Source of the DNA: Parvibaculaceae bacterium Mf 1.05b.01
Lineage (GTDB): Bacteria > Pseudomonadota > Alphaproteobacteria > Parvibaculales > Parvibaculaceae
Direction of reading: 5' to 3'
Assembly: GCA_000509225.1 (NCBI GenBank)
Contig: BAOK01000001.1
Span: 2,152,913 to 2,216,912 of the forward strand
Length of the DNA stretch: 64,000 nucleotides
The translations under genes and the position numbers were made by a program. Of the stretch, positions 25,560 through 33,845 are shown one piece after another. Below the pieces are notes generated by a model. That model made no database searches and had not been told where the DNA came from. It worked only from the letters and a program-made list of their open reading frames with translations. Positions within the stretch are counted from its first letter, which is position 1; the number at the start of each line of letters is the position of its first letter.

Positions 25560-25670
25560 TGCGGGGAGGTGGTCCCCCGTATGGCTCCTGTTCGTTCGCA
25601 GGCCTATAGGAGCCACCAAGCGCGTGCCCTGGTTCGACCCTCCTCCTCGAGTCAATGGCACGCGCTTTTA
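25560..25670 (+). ncRNA. Candidate sRNA: three hairpins with an anti-Shine-Dalgarno loop
   Basis: In the 255-bp gap between the hypothetical gene's terminator and the GH1 gene, three consecutive stems are visible. Hairpin 1 is CGGGGA paired with TCCCC(C)G (25562-25579). Hairpin 2 is TGGCTCCT (25582-25589) with AGGAGCCA (25608-25615). Hairpin 3 is AAGCGCGTGCC (25618-25628) with GGCACGCGCTT (25657-25667), a perfect 11-bp stem continuing as TT-GAC/GTC-AA around one bulge. Its apical loop is CCTCCTCCTCGA (25639-25650) and TTTTA follows. The exposed CUCCUCCUC is complementary to GGAGG ribosome sites, as in several alphaproteobacterial sRNAs. Part of the structure may simply terminate the GH1 transcript on the other strand. 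No known RNA family is recognised. Confidence 0.45.
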
Positions 25671-25674
25671 GTTT

Positions 25675-26895
25675 CTAAACCGCGTTGGCTTTTGCAATGG
25701 CGCCCAACCAATGGGCACTCGGTTTCACCGTCCGTGTCTGTGTGATGCGGTCAACGGCGATCAGACCGAAGGTTGGCTTGTAGCCCAACATCCATTCGAA
25801 ATTATCCAGCATGGACCAGTAACAATAGCCACGGACATCAATACCGTCGGCGATGCAGTTCTGAACACCTTTAAGTGCCCTTTCCACATAAGCGCGGCGC
25901 CTGCTGTCATCTTCAGTCCCAATGCCGCTTTCTGTCACAATGGTCGGCAGACCGGTATAATCAGCCGTGTAGCGAATGGTGGCTTCAAGCGCTTCTGGAT
26001 AAAACTCATAGCCCATCTGTGTTTTCTCAACATCATCTGACACTTTGAGCTTACCCTCTGGACCATAGATCGACCGGGAATAGGTCTGCACGCCCACAAA
26101 GTCGTCACCCTTGGTGATGTCGAGGAATGCATCAATACACCGGGTCCGGGCTGCGTCACGCAATGCTTCCCCTCCCTCAATCGCCTGCTCATCCTGTATG
26201 GCAAGTGTGACGCCGACAGGGGTTTCCGGCGCTCTTGCGCGGATTGCCTCCACCGTGAGGCGGTGACCTTTTTTCATTCCTTCTGCAGCACCTTCAATGT
26301 CGCCAATGAAGAAGGAGGAAAAGTCGTCAGACCCGCACCGCTTTTGTGCCGCCTCAAGGAACGGCGCCAGGCGCGCCTGATCGCCCAGCATTCCGTCGTG
26401 AAAGAACCGCATGGGAATATTGATTTCATTAATGGTGCAGACCTGTCCCCAATAGTCTCCCAGCACGTCCGCCATAATGCCTGCATAGTTTGCGAAATGA
26501 GCTGGCCCGTCTTCTGAGGCAAAACCGCCTTCGCGCGCGAACCAGAGGGGTGATGTAAAATGGTGAAGCGTCACAATGGGGGTGAGGCCCTGCTCTCTCA
26601 CAAACGCTGTCATGCGCCGATAATGCTCAAGAGCCGCGTTCGAAATCTCGCCTTTTTCAGGTTCCACCCGCGCCCACTCAACAGAAAAGCGATAGGCATT
26701 GAACCCGAGTTCTTTCAGCAGTCGCACATCCTGTTCATAGAGATGGAACTGATCACACGCATCTCCCGAAGGCTCTTTGAACATTGTTGGCTCGGTGTGC
26801 TCCATCAACCAGAAGTCGCTGGAGGTGTTGTTGCCTTCAACCTGATGCGCCGCGGTTGCGGTTCCCCAGATGAAGCCTTCAGGAAACTTGGTCAT
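25675..26895 (-). CDS. GH1 family glycosidase (beta-glucosidase/beta-galactosidase type)
   Basis: A 406-residue glycoside hydrolase family 1 enzyme with a TIM-barrel fold, shorter than the usual 440-470. The N-terminal GFIWGTATAAHQVEG is the GH1 signature. YRFSVEWARVEPEKG follows, the acid/base Glu is in TINEINIP (normally T-x-N-E-P) and the nucleophile Glu in IVTESGIGTEDD. There is no signal peptide, so it acts on imported beta-glycosides. GGGGAGG precedes the ATG. It is in the same direction as the nitronate-monooxygenase-like gene upstream of it (24-bp gap), so the two may be cotranscribed, although no functional link is obvious. Confidence 0.92.
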   Translation of the reverse strand: MTKFPEGFIWGTATAAHQVEGNNTSSDFWLMEHTEPTMFKEPSGDACDQFHLYEQDVRLLKELGFNAYRFSVEWARVEPEKGEISNAALEHYRRMTAFVREQGLTPIVTLHHFTSPLWFAREGGFASEDGPAHFANYAGIMADVLGDYWGQVCTINEINIPMRFFHDGMLGDQARLAPFLEAAQKRCGSDDFSSFFIGDIEGAAEGMKKGHRLTVEAIRARAPETPVGVTLAIQDEQAIEGGEALRDAARTRCIDAFLDITKGDDFVGVQTYSRSIYGPEGKLKVSDDVEKTQMGYEFYPEALEATIRYTADYTGLPTIVTESGIGTEDDSRRRAYVERALKGVQNCIADGIDVRGYCYWSMLDNFEWMLGYKPTFGLIAVDRITQTRTVKPSAHWLGAIAKANAV

Positions 26896-26919
26896 CTGCC
26901 CCTCCCCGGGTCTACGACG

Positions 26920-27858
26920 TCAGCCGAAATTCTTGTTCTCCGCACACGCGCCCATGCGACTTGTGATTTCGAAAAACTCAGCCACCGTTTCATCAATGAT
27001 CTGCTGAACCGGTTTGATTTCATCAATGAGACCAACCGATTGGCCGGCCAAGCCAACGCTCGCTTCCATGTCTCCTCCGAAATAGAGATCGAGAATGTTT
27101 GCAAACGTATCGGCGGGCATCAGACCGTCTTCATGAATTTTCGCGGTACGTTCTGTCTTCAGCGCACGAATGCAGGGCGAGGCCTTTTTGTTCAAAACCC
27201 AGGTCCCGGCTTCGTTCGCTTCAATGATTGCCTTTTTGTAGTTTGCATGTACCGGGCTTTCAGCAGCACTCACAAAGCGGGTTCCCATCTGTACACCTTC
27301 TGCGCCAAGTGCAAAGGCCGCAGCCATGCCCTTACCGTCTGTGATGCCGCCAGCTGCGATCAATGGAATATCGACCTTCGCGCGGATCGCCTGCAACAGA
27401 ACCAGCGTGGAAACTTCCTCTGGATTTTTGAAACCGCCGCCTTCGGCGCCTTCAACAACAAGGCCGTCAACACCTGCTTCTTCGCATTTGACTGCAGCGT
27501 CAACGGTGGGCACCGCGTGATAGACAGTGATGCCTGCTTCTTTCAGAGGACCAATAAATTTTTTTGGGCTCCCCGCAGAAGTTGTGACGAACCTCACACC
27601 GCTCTCACAGACAAAATCGAGGATGGCCTTTTCGCGCAGGAAAAGAATAGGCAGGTTCACACCAAAGGGTTTGTCCGTGATTTCCTGCATTTTGCGGATT
27701 TCCGCCTGACAAGCCTCCGTTTCCCCAGACGAGGTCTCAATGATCCCCATGCCACCAGCTTCACATACGGCGGACGCCAATTGCGACCGAGCAATCCAGC
27801 CCATTGGGGCCTGCACGATAGGGTATTTCGAGCCCAGATGTTCGCAAACGCGGTTCAT
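26920..27858 (-). CDS. Nitronate monooxygenase/2-nitropropane dioxygenase-like FMN protein
   Basis: A 312-residue FMN TIM-barrel protein of the nitronate monooxygenase / enoyl reductase II (FabK) superfamily. It opens with YPIVQAPMGWIARSQLASAV, has the flavin-binding IPLIAAGGITDGKGMAAAFALGAEGVQMGTRF and an FVTTSAGSPKKF segment. The position of the family's catalytic His (G-x-E-A-G-G-H) reads VEGAEGGGFKN here, with Phe instead of His, so the reaction may differ from classical nitronate oxidation. GGAG precedes the ATG. It is upstream of the GH1 gene on the same strand. Confidence 0.87.
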   Translation of the reverse strand: MNRVCEHLGSKYPIVQAPMGWIARSQLASAVCEAGGMGIIETSSGETEACQAEIRKMQEITDKPFGVNLPILFLREKAILDFVCESGVRFVTTSAGSPKKFIGPLKEAGITVYHAVPTVDAAVKCEEAGVDGLVVEGAEGGGFKNPEEVSTLVLLQAIRAKVDIPLIAAGGITDGKGMAAAFALGAEGVQMGTRFVSAAESPVHANYKKAIIEANEAGTWVLNKKASPCIRALKTERTAKIHEDGLMPADTFANILDLYFGGDMEASVGLAGQSVGLIDEIKPVQQIIDETVAEFFEITSRMGACAENKNFG

Positions 27859-27957
27859 TGTTATTTCTCCGTCACAGCAGTTTGAATTTCGATGGCGGGA
27901 GTAAAGCGGGAAGGTCTCGCCACGGCAAGGGATATTGCAGTGACCGGCTCAATAGAA

Positions 27958-27982
27958 GAGGCGCTCCCATCAGGAGCGCCTC
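27958..27982 (-). terminator. Terminator of the histone-like gene
   Basis: GAGGCGCTCC (27958-27967) and GGAGCGCCTC (27973-27982) form a perfect 10-bp stem with a 5-nt loop, 28 bp beyond the stop of the Lys-rich gene. On the minus strand TTCTATT follows, so it acts for that gene. Confidence 0.75.
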
Positions 27983-28009
27983 GTCCGATCAACTTCTACT
28001 GAACTGTTT

Positions 28010-28420
28010 TCAGGAAAAGTGCTTATAGGCCTGTTTTACCGCTTTGGAGAGATCGCGATAGGCTGCTTCTATGCCTTTGCGCACATCGTCATAGGCGAGC
28101 TCACTTTTCGTCGCGAGCGTTCCGACCTGTTTCTCCAGGCGGGCGCGTTCCGCATGCAACTGCTTGACAGTCTTGTCATACCGGGTCTGCGCCTCCTTCA
28201 GAACTTTCTTGCCTTCGCGTTCAACCCTATCAATCTCCTTGGAAATCACCTTAATTTGCTGATCGAGCTTCGTCTGATGCGTGGCTCGTTTGTTCGATGT
28301 CACGGGTTTGGCTGCAGCTCTTTTCTTGCTCGGTGCTTTTTTTGCCACTTTTCTTTTTGTGGCGGGGCGTTTAGCAGCCTTCTTCTTTGCCGTTTTTCGC
28401 TTTGGGGTTGCGGTAGCCAT
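28010..28420 (-). CDS. Lys/Ala-rich histone H1-like protein
   Basis: A 136-residue basic protein with two parts. Residues about 5-47 are K/A/P/R repeats (KRKTAKKKAAKRPATKRKV...), like the C-terminal tail of histone H1 or AlgP. Residues about 50-136 form a long amphipathic helix or coiled coil (QQIKVISKEIDRVEREGKKV, then RARLEKQVGTLATKSELAYD). Such proteins bind DNA or polyanions; the coiled-coil part also recalls phasins. It has its own terminator (27958-27982) and a strong GAGGAGG site that favours the second of two ATGs (28420). It is divergent from the exported SUMF1-domain gene. Confidence 0.78.
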   Translation of the reverse strand: MATATPKRKTAKKKAAKRPATKRKVAKKAPSKKRAAAKPVTSNKRATHQTKLDQQIKVISKEIDRVEREGKKVLKEAQTRYDKTVKQLHAERARLEKQVGTLATKSELAYDDVRKGIEAAYRDLSKAVKQAYKHFS

Positions 28421-28567
28421 CATCTGCCTCCTCAGGCTTGTCTCACATTCCTAAAAAGAGAGCGTCTATCGGCCACCCTCCAAAACCGATCATCGTACTG
28501 CCTCAAGTGTCGGTCACTTTTCAGTTCAGTGAATTGACACATGTCAGTCTTCGGGAAAGACTTACGC

Positions 28568-29506
28568 ATGATATCCAGCATGCCACCAATCAGCTTCCCC
28601 GTCACCTGTGCGCTGTTCGTCGCATTTGCATCCACTCTAACCCTGGTTGCTTCTGCACGTGCGGCGGACCCACTCCTGGAAGAAAAGGTGGACTGCGCTA
28701 ACTGCCTCCAGTTCGAGAGGATTGAGCCTGCGACCTTCACGATGGGATCAGATGTACAAGGCGGCCAGATGGGGCCAGACGAACTCCCCGCCGTTGAAAT
28801 CACCATAGCCAAACCCTTCATGATGGCTGTGACACAGGTGACCCGCGCACAGTTTGCTCTATTTGCTGAAGCAACCGGTCATCGGACGCGGCTTGGATGC
28901 TGGACCTATACGCAATATGGCTGGGCACAGGATGAAACAACAGATTGGCGCGCTCCGGGTTTTGACCAAACAGAGTTTGATCCCGTGGTCTGCGTGTCAC
29001 GTGAAGATGCGCTTGCTTATATTGCATGGGCGTCCGACCGTGATGGAAAACCTTATCGACTTCCAAGTGAAGCAGAGTGGCATCTCGCCAGCGCTGCAAA
29101 CCTGCCCGAGCCCTTTTGGAGCACGCGATATGACGTCTGCAATTTTGGCAATGTTCCTGACCTCACCTCAAAGAACAAGACAGCCAAGGCCGGGGAACCC
29201 TGCGATGATGGCGCGCTTTACACAGCACCCGTCGCCAGCTACCAGCCGAACCCCAATGGCCTCTATGACATGATCGGCAATGCCTGGGAGTGGACGGCTG
29301 ATTGCTGGACCGGCAGCTATGAGGATCTGCCCGCCGACGGATCCCCGCTCTCAGATGCAGCATGCCAGGAATTTGCTTTAAGGGGACACTCCTGGACCGA
29401 CGCGCCTGGGCCCGTTCGGCCTCAGACCCGTTACTCTCTTTCGCCTGTTGCGCGGCAATCCATGGTGAGCTTTCGCCTTGCAATGGATGTGCCTGACGCT
29501 GATTAA
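28568..29506 (+). CDS. Exported SUMF1/FGE-fold protein
   Basis: A 312-residue protein with a Sec signal peptide (hydrophobic FPVTCALFVAFASTLTLVAS, cleavage likely after ASARA). It has a formylglycine-generating-enzyme (SUMF1) fold: MGSDVQGGQMGPDELPAVEI, VTQVTRAQFALFAEATGH, YRLPSEAEWHLA and NGLYDMIGNAWEWTADCW. True FGEs carry two reactive cysteines near the C-terminal RGGSW. Here that stretch reads RGHSWTDAPGPVRPQTRYS with none, so sulfatase activation is unlikely. Many other cysteines (for example CANC near the mature N-terminus) may form disulfides in the periplasm. GGGAAAGA favours ATG 28568 over ATG 28541. It converges on the amidohydrolase gene with a 2-bp gap. Confidence 0.85.
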   Translation: MISSMPPISFPVTCALFVAFASTLTLVASARAADPLLEEKVDCANCLQFERIEPATFTMGSDVQGGQMGPDELPAVEITIAKPFMMAVTQVTRAQFALFAEATGHRTRLGCWTYTQYGWAQDETTDWRAPGFDQTEFDPVVCVSREDALAYIAWASDRDGKPYRLPSEAEWHLASAANLPEPFWSTRYDVCNFGNVPDLTSKNKTAKAGEPCDDGALYTAPVASYQPNPNGLYDMIGNAWEWTADCWTGSYEDLPADGSPLSDAACQEFALRGHSWTDAPGPVRPQTRYSLSPVARQSMVSFRLAMDVPDAD

Positions 29507-29508
29507 GC

Positions 29509-31245
29509 CTATTCTGCGGCAAGCGTTGAGGGCGGCTCCTGCGCACCCCGAACAAGCCTCCCAGGCAGGGCGCCTGTCGCCTCCCCATCACGGCGGATCA
29601 CTTCACCACTTACGATCGTTGCAACATAACCATCGGCGTGCTGCATAAGGCGGCGGGTGTTGGCAGGCAGATCAAAAATCATATGCGGCGGATGGAGCCT
29701 GAGTTTCTTAAAGTCGATGACGTTGAGGTCTGCTTTATACCCCGGCGCGATCAGACCACGATCCATCAGCCCCATAGATATTGCGGTGTCACGGGTCTGT
29801 CTTTTTACGAGCCAGGCAAGGTCAAACCGATCGCCGCGCGTCCTATCCCGGGCCCAATGCGTCAACATATATGTCGGAAAACTGCCGTCACAGATGGCGC
29901 CCACATGAGCGCCGCCGTCTGAGAGACCGGGAATTGTGTAGTCGCTTTCGAGCATCTCTTTGGTCGCATCGAGTGAGAATTCCGCATAGTTCAGGAATGG
30001 GAAATAGAGAAATTCGCGCCCCTCGTTCTGCAGCAAGATCTCGTAGGCCAGCTCATCTGGCCGCTTGCCTTGACGCGCTGCAACAGCTGCAACGCTGGTT
30101 GATGGCTCAGGTTCATAGTTTGGTGGATCGCCAAGCTGGAACATCTTGTCGTAAGAGCTGGCGATATGGTTTGCAAACACATTGCCCTTCTGCGGCTTTT
30201 CGGAGAGAAGCTGGTCACGGAAGGTGGACTCACGCATCTTCGCCACCCGTTCTGCAAGCGGCTGGTCAGCAATTTCTCGATAAGACGGGTAAGTGATGAA
30301 CGGATGCACAGAGCCCTGCAGACCCAGCAACAATCCAACTGGGCGGTTCGCGACCTGACCACGCATCTCCAACCCGGCGCGGTTTGCCTCTTCAAGCTTT
30401 GCCAGCAGCTCTCTGTAGCGTCCCGGCATGACGTCAGCCTGCGCCAAGGAGAGGCTCAATGGCCGGCGCGAAAGACGAGCCATTTCTGTCAGTGTTTCGA
30501 ACTCGACCTGAAGGTCCGCAAAATCGCTCACCAGCTGCAACACACCTGCACCGGATTTTCCCATTTCCTCGGCGATGCCCAACAATTCTTCGCGGGCGGC
30601 ATCATAGGTAGGGACAGCGTCCCCTTCGGCGGTTTTGTGCAGGATCGTTCGGGATGTCGTAAAGCCCAGCGCACCGGCCTCCACAGCCTCTCTGTTGAGG
30701 CGTGCCATCTCCGCAATGTCATCACCGGTCGCTTTCTCAAGTGCTGCCCCTCGTTCGCCCATGACATAGACACGGAGCGCGCCGTGAGGGACCTGCGCTG
30801 CGACATCAATGTCATGCGCCCGTTCTTCGATGGCATCGAGATATTCCGGAAAGGTTTCCCAGTTCCAGCTGAGCCCCTCATGGAGTGCCGCGCCTGGAAT
30901 ATCTTCCACGCCCTCCATCAGACTGATCAGTGTCTTGTGATCCTGCTTGCGTACCGGTGCAAAGCCAACACCGCAATTGCCCATGACCACTGTTGTCGCC
31001 CCATGCAGTGACGAGGGCGTTACGAAGCTGTCCCAGGTCACCTGGCCATCATAATGGGTGTGAACGTCGACCCAGCCCGGTGTCACCAGTTTGTCCGTTG
31101 CATCAATCTCTTCGGCTGCTGATCCTTCAACCTGACCGACGGCCGCAATGCGCCCCGACTTGATCGCGACATCTGCACGGAAGCCATCGGCACCTGATCC
31201 ATCGAGCACCGTGCCGTTTCGAATTATCAGATCAAAATCACTCAT
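29509..31245 (-). CDS. N-acyl-D-amino-acid deacylase-type amidohydrolase
   Basis: A 578-residue metal-dependent amidohydrolase of the D-aminoacylase / N-acyl-D-amino-acid deacylase group. The N-terminal metal motif is GWVDVHTHYDGQVTWD. MGNCGVGFAPV supplies the family Cys, and a late SDGGAHVG provides the catalytic Asp. The C-terminal RGLIAPGYKADLNVID is the usual beta-domain closure. It removes an acyl group from an amide-linked amino acid or similar compound in the cytosol. It is the last gene of a same-strand run: TetR, paraoxonase-type lactonase, GPH transporter (47-bp gap), this gene. GGAGG precedes the ATG. Confidence 0.9.
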   Translation of the reverse strand: MSDFDLIIRNGTVLDGSGADGFRADVAIKSGRIAAVGQVEGSAAEEIDATDKLVTPGWVDVHTHYDGQVTWDSFVTPSSLHGATTVVMGNCGVGFAPVRKQDHKTLISLMEGVEDIPGAALHEGLSWNWETFPEYLDAIEERAHDIDVAAQVPHGALRVYVMGERGAALEKATGDDIAEMARLNREAVEAGALGFTTSRTILHKTAEGDAVPTYDAAREELLGIAEEMGKSGAGVLQLVSDFADLQVEFETLTEMARLSRRPLSLSLAQADVMPGRYRELLAKLEEANRAGLEMRGQVANRPVGLLLGLQGSVHPFITYPSYREIADQPLAERVAKMRESTFRDQLLSEKPQKGNVFANHIASSYDKMFQLGDPPNYEPEPSTSVAAVAARQGKRPDELAYEILLQNEGREFLYFPFLNYAEFSLDATKEMLESDYTIPGLSDGGAHVGAICDGSFPTYMLTHWARDRTRGDRFDLAWLVKRQTRDTAISMGLMDRGLIAPGYKADLNVIDFKKLRLHPPHMIFDLPANTRRLMQHADGYVATIVSGEVIRRDGEATGALPGRLVRGAQEPPSTLAAE

Positions 31246-31292
31246 TTTTTCCTCCGGTCACAGCGGCAGCCAGCTACTCGCTGACCTGCCGA

Positions 31293-32702
31293 TCAGCTTG
31301 TTTCGCCAGCGCGGGTAAGAGACGCAGCTTCTGCTTGAAGGCGTGCTGTTCTTCGCTCTATCAGGCCGCGCAATCGCGCCTGACGCTCGGCAGTGAGCGG
31401 ATAGTTCCAGGTGAGCCAGAGCGCTCCAATAAAAAAGATGGCTGGCATGATGGCATAGTTGATTGCCAGCCAGTTCAGCTCCGTCGCCCCATTGGCGCCT
31501 GCATCACCGGATGGATTGAAGCCGAAAAACGCGACGACGTTCAATGAAATGCCGGTGCCGAAAGCCGTTGCCAGCTTTGCGGTCATGCCGGAAATCGCAA
31601 AGAAGGTACCTGCCCGTTCACCTTTAGATCTGGCTGTGTCCACATCAACAACGTCTGCGAGCATTGAAAGCGGCAGGAATTGCAGACCGCCGAAGCAAAA
31701 GCCTTTGGCAATGAAGAGCAAGGTGAACGGGGTCACATCGCCTGGCCCAAGAAAGTAGGTCGCGATGGAGATCGCCGCGACGGTCGCCATGCACACCGCA
31801 AAGGCTTTGTGTTTTCCCATCTTCCGGCCAAGCCATAGCCAGAACGGAATGGCTGCGAGCCCTGCGCCAAAGTAGATGAAGTAAAGTGAGCCGATGCTGT
31901 TAATGCCAATCACGTCGCGCATGAAGAAAAGAGACAATGCATTTCGGAACGCCTCACCACCGGTGACGATGAGCACAATGGCGAGAACGCGCACCATGGG
32001 ACCATTGCGCAGGACAAGCCTCAAGCCATCCAGAAGCGGTACGTCTTTTCGAGTTTCCGACTTAGGTTCGACGACACGCCACACAACGAGCAATACAAGA
32101 GAAGGCATCAGGATCACGATGGCCCATGCCATAGCTTCGAGCACGAGCCCGGGGTCACGCCCGGCGCCCTCGCCGTTCACCAGCTCTACGCCAAACGGGA
32201 TCGCCGCAGCAAAAGCAAGACCGACAAGGATGAAAATTTCTCGGACTGCTGTGATACGGCTGCGCTCATTATAGTCAGGCGACAGCTCTGCTCCCCAAGC
32301 GTAATAGGGGATGTAAACCATGGTCGCGCCCAGAAACATGATGCTGATCCACACGACCAGATGCATCGGGCCAACCGACGTGAATCCCAGCTGATTTGGC
32401 AGGAAGAGCATGATCACGCCCAATGCAAGGATAGGCAGGCCCGCGACCATGAAGGGTTTGCGTCGCCCCATGGGCAGTTTTGACCTATCCGACAGAAACC
32501 CGATGACCGGGTCGGTCACCACATCCGTAAGGCGCGCCAGCATGATCATGGTGCCCACGACCGCCAACGACACGCCCAGCTCACCGGCGTAAAATGCCGG
32601 CAGCCAAATGGCAATCGGGTAGCCGAACATGGCCGTGGGCAGGCCCACTGATCCATGCAGGATGGTGGCGCTTCGACTGACGCCCGAAGGTGTTTTGCTC
32701 AC
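31293..32702 (-). CDS. GPH-family cation symporter (MFS)
   Basis: A 469-residue 12-helix MFS permease of the GPH symporter group. Its loop 2-3 reads TDVVTDPVIGFLSDRSKLPMGRRKPF, the signature of the family. Helix 1 is preceded by STILHGSVGLPTAMFGYPIAIW. The start is GTG with AGGA upstream. It lies 16 bp downstream of the lactonase gene and 47 bp upstream of the amidohydrolase gene, so its substrate may well be what these enzymes handle rather than a sugar. The C-terminus is a charged helix (RQARLRGLIERRTARLQAE). Confidence 0.88.
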   Translation of the reverse strand: MSKTPSGVSRSATILHGSVGLPTAMFGYPIAIWLPAFYAGELGVSLAVVGTMIMLARLTDVVTDPVIGFLSDRSKLPMGRRKPFMVAGLPILALGVIMLFLPNQLGFTSVGPMHLVVWISIMFLGATMVYIPYYAWGAELSPDYNERSRITAVREIFILVGLAFAAAIPFGVELVNGEGAGRDPGLVLEAMAWAIVILMPSLVLLVVWRVVEPKSETRKDVPLLDGLRLVLRNGPMVRVLAIVLIVTGGEAFRNALSLFFMRDVIGINSIGSLYFIYFGAGLAAIPFWLWLGRKMGKHKAFAVCMATVAAISIATYFLGPGDVTPFTLLFIAKGFCFGGLQFLPLSMLADVVDVDTARSKGERAGTFFAISGMTAKLATAFGTGISLNVVAFFGFNPSGDAGANGATELNWLAINYAIMPAIFFIGALWLTWNYPLTAERQARLRGLIERRTARLQAEAASLTRAGETS

Positions 32703-32718
32703 AAAGATGTCCTAGGTG

Positions 32719-33771
32719 TTAGTTGGATACTGAAAGGTCACAATCTAAGAATTTGGATTCGATAATGGCGCCAATAATCAGGCGATCCTGAAAGATCGCG
32801 CCCGTGCTCGCAGCCGACAGGTCTTCGCCGAGGCTCAGAAAGATCGTTTCAACCTTCCCACTCTCTGGGTCAACTTTCACGATGTGTGAGGGCGCGTTCT
32901 GCGTTGGGTCACCAAAATGGGCAAGCAGCTCCAGCGCTTTGGGATGCAGCGCAATCAGCAACTGACCGTCCGGGAGAAGCTCAATATTGTCCGGCAAGCC
33001 CGGCAGATCAATTGTCTTGCGATGTGTCAGGTCACCGGAAGAGAGATCGCGGTCATAGACATGGACGGCACCCCCACGAGCAGCGCTCAGATAGAGTGTT
33101 GCGCCATCAGCGCTCACATTGATCCCGTTTGCGCCTTTGACGCTGGGGGCCGCGGTTCTGAAATCGGTGCCGTCATACAGAACCGCGTCCGTCATGGGGA
33201 GCCCCAAAAAGTCTTCAAAGGGTCGCATGACATCATCGGCAAGAAAACGATGATCGTTGGAGAAATAGAAGGCATCGGGCGAAACGGCCACCAGATCATT
33301 GGGCGTGCGTAGAAGCTCGCCGGTCACGGTGGTGACTTTTTGCAGGCTGCCCTCATCCATGTCAAAAATGTCGACGGCTTGTTCGTTGTTGCCGTGGTTG
33401 ATCACGAAGAGACGTCGTGAACCATCTTCCCCGATATAGAGCGAAATGCCATGGGGTTGAAAACCAGCATCTGCATCCGGTGTTACATTGACCGGCACAG
33501 CTTCCGGATCGTTCAGATCATAGGTCCAGATAGCACCTGGCGTTGGACTGCCGCCAATCGCACTTACCCGGTCATAGCCGGAGAGATAGACGATGCCTGT
33601 CTCAGGATCGATGGTGTGATCTTCCGGCCCGACAACACCCGGCACGATGGTGCATTGCCCTGCCATTTGGGGTTCCAGATCGCGAAACATGCCCGCCGTT
33701 GAAGCGAATTCATAGCCGCGCCAAAGAACAACCGCTAACACCAAAACCAGTATGATCAAAAACGTGCGCAT
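32719..33771 (-). CDS. Paraoxonase-type lactonase/arylesterase
   Basis: A 350-residue six-bladed propeller hydrolase of the paraoxonase (PON) family. Motifs align with mammalian PON1 almost throughout: GPEDHTIDPETG, FQPHGISLY (the first active-site His), FVINHGNNE (second His), TPNDLVAVSPDAFYFSNDH, KGANGINVSADGATLYLS, GLPDNIELLPDG (calcium Asp-Asn) and the C-terminal LIIGAIIESKFLDCDL. Cys40 and Cys344 correspond to the PON1 disulfide. The N-terminal helix (MRTFLIILVLVLAVVLW) looks like an uncleaved signal anchor, placing the enzyme in the periplasm. PONs open lactones, including acyl-homoserine lactones. It follows a tetR-type gene and precedes a transporter and an amidohydrolase. Confidence 0.88.
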   Translation of the reverse strand: MRTFLIILVLVLAVVLWRGYEFASTAGMFRDLEPQMAGQCTIVPGVVGPEDHTIDPETGIVYLSGYDRVSAIGGSPTPGAIWTYDLNDPEAVPVNVTPDADAGFQPHGISLYIGEDGSRRLFVINHGNNEQAVDIFDMDEGSLQKVTTVTGELLRTPNDLVAVSPDAFYFSNDHRFLADDVMRPFEDFLGLPMTDAVLYDGTDFRTAAPSVKGANGINVSADGATLYLSAARGGAVHVYDRDLSSGDLTHRKTIDLPGLPDNIELLPDGQLLIALHPKALELLAHFGDPTQNAPSHIVKVDPESGKVETIFLSLGEDLSAASTGAIFQDRLIIGAIIESKFLDCDLSVSN

Positions 33772-33845
33772 ATGTCCCCACCCCGAGCGTTTGCTTTTAG
33801 GCAGGATGCTGCCGTGATGAGCGTCAAATGTCTAGGAAATGCGGA

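Noticed and set aside
25560..25670. Reading the three-hairpin strip as 4.5S RNA, 6S RNA or tmRNA
   Set aside because: It lacks the GGAAGCAGC core of SRP RNA, its ends do not pair to the long rod of 6S RNA, and no tRNA-like or tag-coding part is present.
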